DNA from: Kiritimatiellales bacterium
GTDB taxonomy: Bacteria > Verrucomicrobiota > Kiritimatiellia > Kiritimatiellales > Pontiellaceae
Direction of reading: 5' to 3'
Length of the DNA stretch: 7,289 bases
Assembly (NCBI GenBank): GCA_013042165.1
Contig: JABDQT010000216.1
Span: 1-7,289 of the forward strand
In this document: piece after piece, positions 1-5,493 of the stretch
Layout: each line of letters starts with the position of its first letter
Position numbering within the stretch: the first letter of the stretch is position 1
Notes under the pieces: model-generated
Seen by the model: only the letters and a program-made list of their open reading frames with translations
Told to the model about the DNA's origin: nothing
The model's database searches: none
Made by a program: the position numbers and the translations under genes

Positions 1-1637
1 TGGAAGCGGTCGTCGACCCCTTTGTTGACCGGGCAACCGACGATATCGATCATTTCGCGCATGAGGAATTTCAGGTGCTCGCCACTGTTCGACGCGAGAT
101 TAAGCAGATCCTGCTGTTCTTCAGAGAATTCGCCAACGTATCCCTGGAGCATCATTTCGAGGGATGCATTGATGGCGGTGAGTGGCTGCATCAGTTCCTG
201 CGCGGCCTCCGCAAGGGATTCGAGCAGCTCGGCCTGATCCATATAGAGTCCTTGCCCTCCTATCGTACCAATTCCTTTACCGTGGAGCTGTTCAGATAAG
301 ATCTCGAGCTTTTCCTTGGCGTGAAACGCCGTGTCATCAAGGTTGTGGTTCGCTTCGTCGAGCAGGTGTTTGACTTCACCGCCATCGGAGTCGCTGGCCT
401 TCATCAGTTGCTCGATCTTATCGAACACGTTCACCAGCGAACCGAGGCCGGATGCCACGGGCGGACTTTCTGCTGCGGCTGCGGCCTGCTTGCTCTCAAC
501 GACAATTCTGCGCCAGTCCGAGGGAGGGAAATCGGTATCCGACAACAACTCACCCGCTGATGCCGGCCCATGGGCTTTCACGTAGGCTTCCATCATCTGC
601 TTGTTGTCATCAAGCGCATCATGGTGCTGCATGTATTCCATGGCCGCGCTTTCGAAGCCCAGGCTTTCGTCCATTTCGCGAATGGTCTGCACGATCTGCC
701 GGTCCAGTTCCGAGTCCGTATCGCCGCTAAGATCGCGCATTTTGTCCAGAATGTTTTCCTCGAGCAGGAGCAGCGCCTTTTGCAGATCCGCCTTACCTTC
801 CGTAGACTGGAAGGCGGGTTGCTTGCGCAGTCCGTTAAACGTGCGACGCAGGCAACCGAGTACAATATCTCCAAGCGATTCACCGGAAAGCTCGGACACC
901 GCCTGCCGGACTGCGACAGATTCCATGATCATCTTGCCCAGTCGGGCGGGGTCAGAGGCTATCTCGGAAAGCTCTTCACCAATGGATGCGTCGTCTTCGA
1001 GCTCTATGTCGCCTTTAAGAAATGCGACGATCTGCTCGACATGTACGTTGCTCTCGCCGCCGGAATCCGATTTTTCGCCGGAGCCTGATCCGCCGTCTTC
1101 CGCCATATCATCGTCGAGCACGAGCACACCTTCACCGCCCATACCCGCCAGCTCGCTGGTGTTGGCCACGGTCTGGTCGCTGTGAACGGCCTGATAGCTC
1201 ATGTCCTCGGCGGTAATGTGAGAGAGGCCGGCCTGACCCATGGCTTCTTGAAATTGATCGGGTTCCTTGCAGGAGAGCAGTTCGGCCAGTTGCATGAGTT
1301 CCTCGTCGCTGATCCCTCGTGCAATCTTCAGGCCGGTAATTCGAAGGCGGGTCAGTCGGCGTTCCAGCGACTTCAGGAGCGTGCCATTTGCCGCAACGGT
1401 AACTTCATCGATTGTAAGAGCTCCGTTAAACGCTCCGATGATTACTTTTTTACGCTCGGCAAAGAGCGCATTAAGCGCATTGCGCGTGGTTTCCGCTGCC
1501 TTCTGTACCGCAGGGTGCTGCTCGCCATAGGTCGTCACGATGTTGATCATGCGCCCGAGCTCGGTCAAGGCAGCATGAAGAATCTGGTCCTCGATCGGTT
1601 TGAAATCGTGGTTTTTTCTGTTGTTGTCTTCCGCCAT
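1..1637 (-). CDS. Partial multidomain signalling-like protein ending (in window) in a His-less HisKA/DHp-like domain
   Basis: An open frame runs from ATG at 1637 to the left window edge (545 codons, no stop), so the C-terminus is missing. An in-frame TAA 30 nt upstream leaves no earlier start, and GAGAG lies 5 nt before the ATG. Seen: residues 15-145, a mostly helical domain with YGEQHP at 37-42 and ISDEEL at 109-114; 163-197, an acidic Gly/Ser/Asp linker; 198-355, a second helical region containing CLRRTFNGL (262-270) and a Leu/Glu-rich helix near 283-300; 385-397, Ala/Pro-rich; 400-450, coiled-coil-like; 453-463, a Gly-rich linker; 466-535, a segment patterned like a histidine-kinase dimerization domain. 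Its H-box reads AQELMQPLT (479-487), compared with the family's SHELRTPLT, so the phospho-accepting His is Gln480. No signal peptide or membrane segment is seen, suggesting a cytoplasmic protein. Whether an ATPase domain follows cannot be seen. Function is unknown. It could be a degenerate kinase, a scaffold, or simply a helical dimerization domain. It follows glgB on the same strand after 163 nt. Confidence 0.85.
   Translation of the reverse strand, partial: MAEDNNRKNHDFKPIEDQILHAALTELGRMINIVTTYGEQHPAVQKAAETTRNALNALFAERKKVIIGAFNGALTIDEVTVAANGTLLKSLERRLTRLRITGLKIARGISDEELMQLAELLSCKEPDQFQEAMGQAGLSHITAEDMSYQAVHSDQTVANTSELAGMGGEGVLVLDDDMAEDGGSGSGEKSDSGGESNVHVEQIVAFLKGDIELEDDASIGEELSEIASDPARLGKMIMESVAVRQAVSELSGESLGDIVLGCLRRTFNGLRKQPAFQSTEGKADLQKALLLLEENILDKMRDLSGDTDSELDRQIVQTIREMDESLGFESAAMEYMQHHDALDDNKQMMEAYVKAHGPASAGELLSDTDFPPSDWRRIVVESKQAAAAAESPPVASGLGSLVNVFDKIEQLMKASDSDGGEVKHLLDEANHNLDDTAFHAKEKLEILSEQLHGKGIGTIGGQGLYMDQAELLESLAEAAQELMQPLTAINASLEMMLQGYVGEFSEEQQDLLNLASNSGEHLKFLMREMIDIVGCPVNKGVDDRF
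240..261 (-). promoter_or_regulatory. Possible internal ribosome binding site and ATG start
   Basis: Inside the preceding frame, codon 466 is ATG (242-240). AAGGA (253-249) lies 6 nt upstream of it and a perfect AGGAGG (261-256) lies 13 nt upstream. An in-frame product from here would begin directly at the DHp-like segment. The Gly-rich linker encoded here (GGA GGG codons) would produce SD-like bases by chance, so this is only a candidate. Confidence 0.3.
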
Positions 1638-1680
1638 GGGATCTCTCTTTTCTGTAGCTGAAAGTTATGCATAGCATTAA

Positions 1681-1693
1681 GCATGAAACATGC
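1681..1693. repeat. Short perfect inverted repeat GCATG-AAA-CATGC
   Basis: Five-base arms are separated by AAA. The element lies between the promoter candidate and the start codon at 1637, so it would fall in the 5' leader of that transcript. GCAT also recurs just downstream (around 1668-1676). It could be a small operator or leader hairpin, but a 5-bp stem is easily expected by chance. Confidence 0.25.
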
Positions 1694-1725
1694 CGGGCAC
1701 GACCGATCGGGCATAATACGTAGAA

Positions 1726-1753
1726 AATATATGGATTTTCAGCCATCGGCCAA
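1726..1753 (-). promoter_or_regulatory. Candidate sigma70-type promoter for the DHp-like gene
   Basis: On the minus strand, TTGGCC (1753-1748) and TATATT (1731-1726) are separated by 16 nt. The -10 matches TATAAT in 5 of 6 positions and the -35 is weak. Initiation near 1719 would give a leader of about 80 nt before the ATG at 1637. TATTAT at 1718-1713 is an alternative -10 with a poorer -35. Promoter consensus in this organism is unknown. Confidence 0.3.
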
Positions 1754-1800
1754 AAGACCGCGGTATTTGCTGGTGGCAATGATTCGCAGGATGCGCAAGT

Positions 1801-3813
1801 TCAGCTTGTGCGCTCGAGCACGAAGCCGGTTCGCGATGGGATGTAGATGGATACCTGATTGCGGTCGTGTTCGCCATCATTGAACGCAAAGCTCTTGTAT
1901 TCCTGCTCGCCCTGGACAATGTCGTTCCCGCCAAATTTCGGATCATCGGTGTTCAGGAGCAGACGATAGGTTCCGGGGGAGACATCGATCGGATAGTCGG
2001 TGAAGGATTTATTCGGGTGAAAGTTCAGTACGAAGACCAGACCGTTGCGTTCATAGGCCATGACCTTGTCGCCCTCGTTGATCAGCCTGAACGTAACCTG
2101 TTCGGTTCCGATGATACCGCGCTCGCAAATGAGGTTGACCATTGCACGGTCAAAGTCGGCAAGAAAGTGAAACTTAAGCGTTGGATCGTCGCGCAGACTC
2201 CATTGCCGCCGGGCATAGTGATAGGACCAGTTATTGCCCTCGCGCGGAAAATCAATCCATTCGGGATGGCCGAATTCATTGCCCATAAAATTGAGGTAGC
2301 CGTGTGCGGCGGCGCCAAGCGTGGCCAGGCGCGCCATTTTGTGCAACGCCAGGCCGCGATCAACAATCAGGTTCTGCGCATCGACGTGCATGTTGTAGTA
2401 CATCTCCTTGTCGATCAGCTCGAAGATGAACGTCTTGCCTCCCACCAGCGCCTGGTCATGCGATTCCACATAGCTGATGACCTGCTCCTCGGGCCGGTGG
2501 TTCGTCAGCTCATGATAAAGCCCGCTCATGTTCCACTCTTCGTCCGGCGTGTCGTTGGAAAGCTTGAACCAGAGGTCCGGAACGCCCATGGCCAGGCGAT
2601 AGTCGAAACCGCAACCGCCTTCACTGCCCGGCGCAGCAAGACCGGGCATGCCGCTGACATCCTCGGCAATGGTAATGGCATTCGGCCGCACTTCGTGAAT
2701 CAGCTTGTTGGACAGCGCGAGATAGGCGAGGGCATCGACATCGACGGAGCCGTCGAAATAGGCATCGTAGTTATTGAATCCGGTGCCGAGGCCGCGGTGG
2801 TGATAGAGCATGCTGGTTACGCCATCAAAGCGGTAGCCGTCAAAGTTGAATTCGTCGAGCCAGTAGCGGGCATTCGAAAGCAGGAAGTGGAGAACCTCCG
2901 GTTTGTTGTAGTCGAAGCAGCGCGAATCCCACGCATCGTGGTCGCCGCGGTCGCCGTCGTGGAAATACTGATAAAGCGTTCCGTCAAAGCGGGACAGGCC
3001 CTCCTCTTCGTTTTTTACGGCGTGTGAATGCACGAGATCCATGATCACGGCGAGGCCTGCTTCGTGGCAGGCATCGATCAGTTCCTTGAGTTCTTCGGGC
3101 GTGCCGAAGCGGGAGGACGCTGCAAAAAAATTGGAGACGTGATAGCCGAACGAGCCATAGTAGGGGTGCTCCATGATACCCATGAACTGCACGGTGTTGT
3201 ATCCCATTTCAACGATGCGCGGCAGGATCGTTTCCTTGTATTCGAGATAGCTGCCCACCTTGGCCTCTTCCTGCGCCATCCCGACATGCGATTCGTAGAC
3301 GATCGGAGCACCGACCGGTCGGACGGGGTCGGGAAACTTCCATTCGTACGGTGTTGAAGGATGCCAGACCTGGGCCGTAAAGATATGCGTTTCCGGATCC
3401 TGGACCGCCCGGCGGGCGTAGGCCGGCAACCGCTCCCCCTCGCCACCGGGCCAGTACATCTTCAGTTTGTAGAGGTCGCCGTGCTTAATCAGGTCGGCCG
3501 ACAGCTCGATTTCCCAGACGCCATCCCCGTCGCCATAGTGCAGGGCAAATGCATCGCGCTGCTGCCATTCGGAAAAATCACCGACCAGATAGATGGCCGT
3601 GGCATTGGGTGCCCATTCGCGAAAGATCCATTTGTTGTCACGAAAATGAAGACCGTAATATTCATGGGCATTGGCGAATTGATTCAGCGACATCGTGCCG
3701 CCGGTCAAGCGCTCTTCCGTGTAGCGGATATGATCAGCACGCTGATGGATCTGCCCGAGATAGGGTTCAAGCCACGGATCATCGGTGAGTCTGGCAAGTT
3801 TCGGGTCTCTCAT
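1801..3813 (-). CDS. glgB: 1,4-alpha-glucan branching enzyme, eukaryote-like GH13 type
   Basis: This enzyme cuts alpha-1,4 glucan chains and rejoins the segment in an alpha-1,6 linkage, making the branches of glycogen; it is cytoplasmic. Numbering from the chosen start gives 670 residues. There is a CBM48-like N-terminal beta domain (about 50-140), a GH13 barrel, and a C-terminal beta domain (about 580-670). GH13 motifs are all visible: DLVHSHA (259-265), YRFDGVTSM (327-335, nucleophile Asp330), AEDVSG (383-388, acid/base Glu384) and ESHDQ (450-454, Asp453). The run from MGIMEHPYYGSFGYHV to the following SRFGTPEEL resembles plant and animal branching enzymes (GH13_8) rather than E. coli GlgB. 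One oddity is VGGKT after SHDQAL, where eukaryotic homologues usually have VGDKT. The frame opens further upstream at 3846, inside glgA, but that ATG lacks a ribosome binding site. ATGs at 3819 and 3813 follow AGATAGG, and 3813 has the best spacing (6 nt). Function is clear; only the start is uncertain. Confidence 0.95.
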   Translation of the reverse strand: MRDPKLARLTDDPWLEPYLGQIHQRADHIRYTEERLTGGTMSLNQFANAHEYYGLHFRDNKWIFREWAPNATAIYLVGDFSEWQQRDAFALHYGDGDGVWEIELSADLIKHGDLYKLKMYWPGGEGERLPAYARRAVQDPETHIFTAQVWHPSTPYEWKFPDPVRPVGAPIVYESHVGMAQEEAKVGSYLEYKETILPRIVEMGYNTVQFMGIMEHPYYGSFGYHVSNFFAASSRFGTPEELKELIDACHEAGLAVIMDLVHSHAVKNEEEGLSRFDGTLYQYFHDGDRGDHDAWDSRCFDYNKPEVLHFLLSNARYWLDEFNFDGYRFDGVTSMLYHHRGLGTGFNNYDAYFDGSVDVDALAYLALSNKLIHEVRPNAITIAEDVSGMPGLAAPGSEGGCGFDYRLAMGVPDLWFKLSNDTPDEEWNMSGLYHELTNHRPEEQVISYVESHDQALVGGKTFIFELIDKEMYYNMHVDAQNLIVDRGLALHKMARLATLGAAAHGYLNFMGNEFGHPEWIDFPREGNNWSYHYARRQWSLRDDPTLKFHFLADFDRAMVNLICERGIIGTEQVTFRLINEGDKVMAYERNGLVFVLNFHPNKSFTDYPIDVSPGTYRLLLNTDDPKFGGNDIVQGEQEYKSFAFNDGEHDRNQVSIYIPSRTGFVLERTS

Positions 3814-3819
3814 GGGCAT

Positions 3820-3826
3820 CCTATCT
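3820..3826 (-). promoter_or_regulatory. glgB ribosome binding site overlapping the glgA stop codon
   Basis: AGATAGG (3826-3820) contains the glgA TAG stop (3823-3821) and sits 6 nt before ATG 3813 and directly before ATG 3819. This geometry suggests translational coupling, with ribosomes finishing glgA re-initiating on glgB. It is the main reason for placing the glgB start at 3813 rather than 3846. Confidence 0.6.
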
Positions 3827-5428
3827 GGCTTTCTCAAAGACCTCATCGACCAGTGGACGATGCAGCATTTGCTGATAAATATCGATATAGGCCTGGGCAG
3901 TCACCGCATGGCTGAAGCGCTCTTTGCTCTCCCGCATGATTCGGCCGACCTGTGTTCCGCGGGTATGCACATCAAGGCTGTAAAATTCCATTGCCTGGTC
4001 GATCGCCCATGCGAGACCACCGGAATCATAGTGATCAAACAGGAAGCCATTGCCGGTATTGCTTTCAACGTGAAGGTTGCTGACGGAGTCATGGAGCCCG
4101 CCGGTGTTGCGGGCAATCGGCAGCGACCCATAGATGGCGCTGATCATCTGCGGCAGACCGCACGGCTCAAACAGCGAGGGAATCATCATAAAGTCGGAGG
4201 CCGCGAACCCGATGTGCGACAGTCCCTCTTCGAAGTCGCAAACCGCCACGCGCTTGTAGAGGTCGTGCTGGTAGACAATATCGTGGAACACCTGCTGATA
4301 GGCTCCGTTGGCGATAAAGGCGACCTGAAGACCTTGCTCCCGGTATTTATCGACCACCTGGAAAAGGATTTCAGCAACCAGCTGGCAACCCTTCTGCACC
4401 GGATCAAAACGCGACGGCCAGAAAAACAGGGGCGCGTCGGGATTGATGTCGAGTCCGAGACGGTCCTGCAAATACACCTTGTTCTTCCGCTTTGCATCAA
4501 AATGGTTTTCAACCCCATATCGCTCAATCAGATATTCGTCTGTTTCCGGATCCTGCGAGGCATCCGGCGAATTCAGGATACCCGATGCGCAACCGGCATG
4601 GTATTTAGAGGCGACTTCCCACTGGATGTTGCCCGGCACAAAGGCATGCTGGTTGTCTACGATTTCCTTCATGAAGGTGGGACTGACGGTATTGATGAAG
4701 TGGGATGAAAAGATTCCGCTGCACAGGAAGTCAACAGGGTTGCCTTCGCGCGCCTCGAAATAATTCGCCGATGGCCACTCATAAAAAAGGTTGCTCCAAA
4801 ACTCGGCCGCATCAATGCCGCGGTCCTCGATGTGCGCCAGCGTGGTTTTTACGGTATGGATATTGTGGAAGGTGAAAAGGCTGGGAATGCCCAGCATGCG
4901 CGCTTCGGCCGGGATCAGTCCTGTCATCCAGTCGTTGCAGTGAACCAGGTCCGGTTTCACCGTCGGGATAATGTTGTTGATCACCTCGCGCTGAAAGGCG
5001 AGGGCAATCTTCAGGTCGACCTCCTGCGAATTTGTGTAGACGCGGTCCTGATAGTAAAAGATCCGATCTTCCGCAAGATGGATGCGGTCGTCGGGCAGCT
5101 TGCTTTTATAGACGAGCAGCTCGTTTTCGATAAATCCGCCGATGTCGACATGAAACATTTTGCGGTAGTGGGGAAGAGCCACATGCACATCCGCCCCCAG
5201 TTCGTAGAGCGCGGAGACAAGCGATGCGGATACGTCCGCCAAACCGCCGGCCTTGGCCGAAAGTTTATTGGTCATGTTGCCCATGCCGCTGGGCAGGTAG
5301 GTGATCTCGGGAGTGACAATCAGGATGCGCGGAGATTTGCTTTTCTTTTTGGCCGCCTTCCCTGCCGCCGTTTTGGTAGTCTTTTTTGCGACCGTTTTGG
5401 TGGTCTTCTTCGCGGTCTTCGTTGCCAT
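3821..5428 (-). CDS. glgA: Glycogen synthase (GT5, ADP-glucose type) with Lys-rich N-terminal tail
   Basis: The enzyme transfers glucose, from ADP-glucose by family precedent, to the non-reducing end of alpha-1,4 glucan. From the chosen start it has 535 residues; E. coli GlgA has about 477. Residues 1-33 are a Lys/Thr/Ala tail. The N-terminal Rossmann domain begins at PRILIVTPE (34-42), and the KAGGL motif (59-63) matches the K-x-G-G nucleotide-sugar loop, preceded by about 12 extra residues relative to E. coli. Also visible are HCNDW (163-167), FHN (187-189), GILNSPD (281-287, counterpart of VLNGID), SRFDPVQKG (339-347, Arg340 and Lys346 at the usual phosphate-binding places) and FEPCGLPQM (420-428, with the Glu of the E-x7-E motif region), then NTGGLHDSV. 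All expected GT5 landmarks are present. It lies 59-65 nt after the debranching gene and 7 nt before glgB, indicating an operon. ATG 5434 is the alternative start; AAGGGGA lies 6 nt before 5428 but touches 5434. Confidence 0.94.
   Translation of the reverse strand: MATKTAKKTTKTVAKKTTKTAAGKAAKKKSKSPRILIVTPEITYLPSGMGNMTNKLSAKAGGLADVSASLVSALYELGADVHVALPHYRKMFHVDIGGFIENELLVYKSKLPDDRIHLAEDRIFYYQDRVYTNSQEVDLKIALAFQREVINNIIPTVKPDLVHCNDWMTGLIPAEARMLGIPSLFTFHNIHTVKTTLAHIEDRGIDAAEFWSNLFYEWPSANYFEAREGNPVDFLCSGIFSSHFINTVSPTFMKEIVDNQHAFVPGNIQWEVASKYHAGCASGILNSPDASQDPETDEYLIERYGVENHFDAKRKNKVYLQDRLGLDINPDAPLFFWPSRFDPVQKGCQLVAEILFQVVDKYREQGLQVAFIANGAYQQVFHDIVYQHDLYKRVAVCDFEEGLSHIGFAASDFMMIPSLFEPCGLPQMISAIYGSLPIARNTGGLHDSVSNLHVESNTGNGFLFDHYDSGGLAWAIDQAMEFYSLDVHTRGTQVGRIMRESKERFSHAVTAQAYIDIYQQMLHRPLVDEVFEKAR
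5368..5414 (-). repeat. Tandem 24-nt direct repeat encoding AKKTTKT twice in the GlgA tail
   Basis: Copies at 5414-5392 and 5390-5368 match in 20 of 23 positions with a 24-nt period. The three differences are synonymous (AAG/AAA, ACC/ACT), so both copies encode AKKTTKT, separated by a Val codon. The unit resembles the low-complexity repeats of histone-H1-like bacterial proteins. Synonymous-only divergence hints that the peptide is maintained, though the duplication could simply be recent. Confidence 0.75.
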
Positions 5429-5434
5429 TGTCAT

Positions 5435-5441
5435 TCCCCTT
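5435..5441 (-). promoter_or_regulatory. glgA ribosome binding site
   Basis: AAGGGGA (5441-5435) is 6 nt from ATG 5428 and directly abuts ATG 5434, which favours the downstream ATG. A second SD-like AAGGA lies about 11 nt before 5434 and keeps that start possible. The two choices differ by two residues (Met-Thr). Confidence 0.5.
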
Positions 5442-5458
5442 GATTTCCTTAAATGATC

Positions 5459-5478
5459 CTAATGGCGCCAGGTATTAG
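5459..5478. repeat. Small inverted repeat CTAAT-N10-ATTAG in the gap before glgA
   Basis: Five-base arms flank a 10-nt centre containing the palindrome TGGCGCCA. It sits in the 59-nt gap between the debranching gene and glgA. There is no T-run after it, so it is not an intrinsic terminator; it could be an operator-like or mRNA-processing element, or chance. Confidence 0.2.
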
Positions 5479-5493
5479 CCGACAAGAACAATA

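Larger units (their letters stand above)
1638..1800. other. Intergenic spacer between glgB and the His-less DHp-like gene
   Basis: This 163-nt noncoding spacer is more AT-rich in its middle than the flanking genes. It holds a weak promoter candidate (1726-1753), an imperfect palindrome abutting the -35 (1753-1768), a short perfect inverted repeat (1681-1693) and a purine-rich ribosome binding site (GAGAG, 1647-1643). No convincing intrinsic terminator (GC stem plus T-run) follows the glgB stop, so read-through from the glycogen genes is possible. Confidence 0.6.

Noticed and set aside
601..1185. A Ser-rich 194-codon plus-strand open frame
   Set aside because: It is antisense to the left-edge coding frame. 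Its extreme Ser/Pro content reflects the complement of Glu/Asp/Gly-rich codons rather than a real protein.
1471..1779. A 102-codon minus-strand frame overlapping the glgB-downstream spacer and the start of the left-edge gene
   Set aside because: It overlaps the longer 545-codon frame in another phase, has no clear domain, and would use a start within the promoter region.
1769..1800. CGCA-GGA-TGCG hairpin just after the glgB stop as a terminator
   Set aside because: The stem is only 4 bp and no T-run follows on the minus strand.
1867..3027. A 386-codon plus-strand open frame opposite glgB
   Set aside because: It lies wholly antisense to a branching enzyme with all catalytic motifs, shows no recognisable domain, and its Val/Ile/Ala-rich translation is typical of the mirror of a GC-biased coding frame.
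3785..4708. A 307-codon plus-strand open frame opposite glgA
   Set aside because: It is antisense to the conserved GT5 C-terminal domain, has no family similarity I can recognise and no convincing ribosome binding site; it is a shadow frame.
5443..5493. A possible promoter (TTGTCG, 18 nt, TAGGAT) between the debranching gene and glgA
   Set aside because: Both boxes match consensus in only about 4 of 6 positions, and the 59-nt gap fits simple operon spacing.
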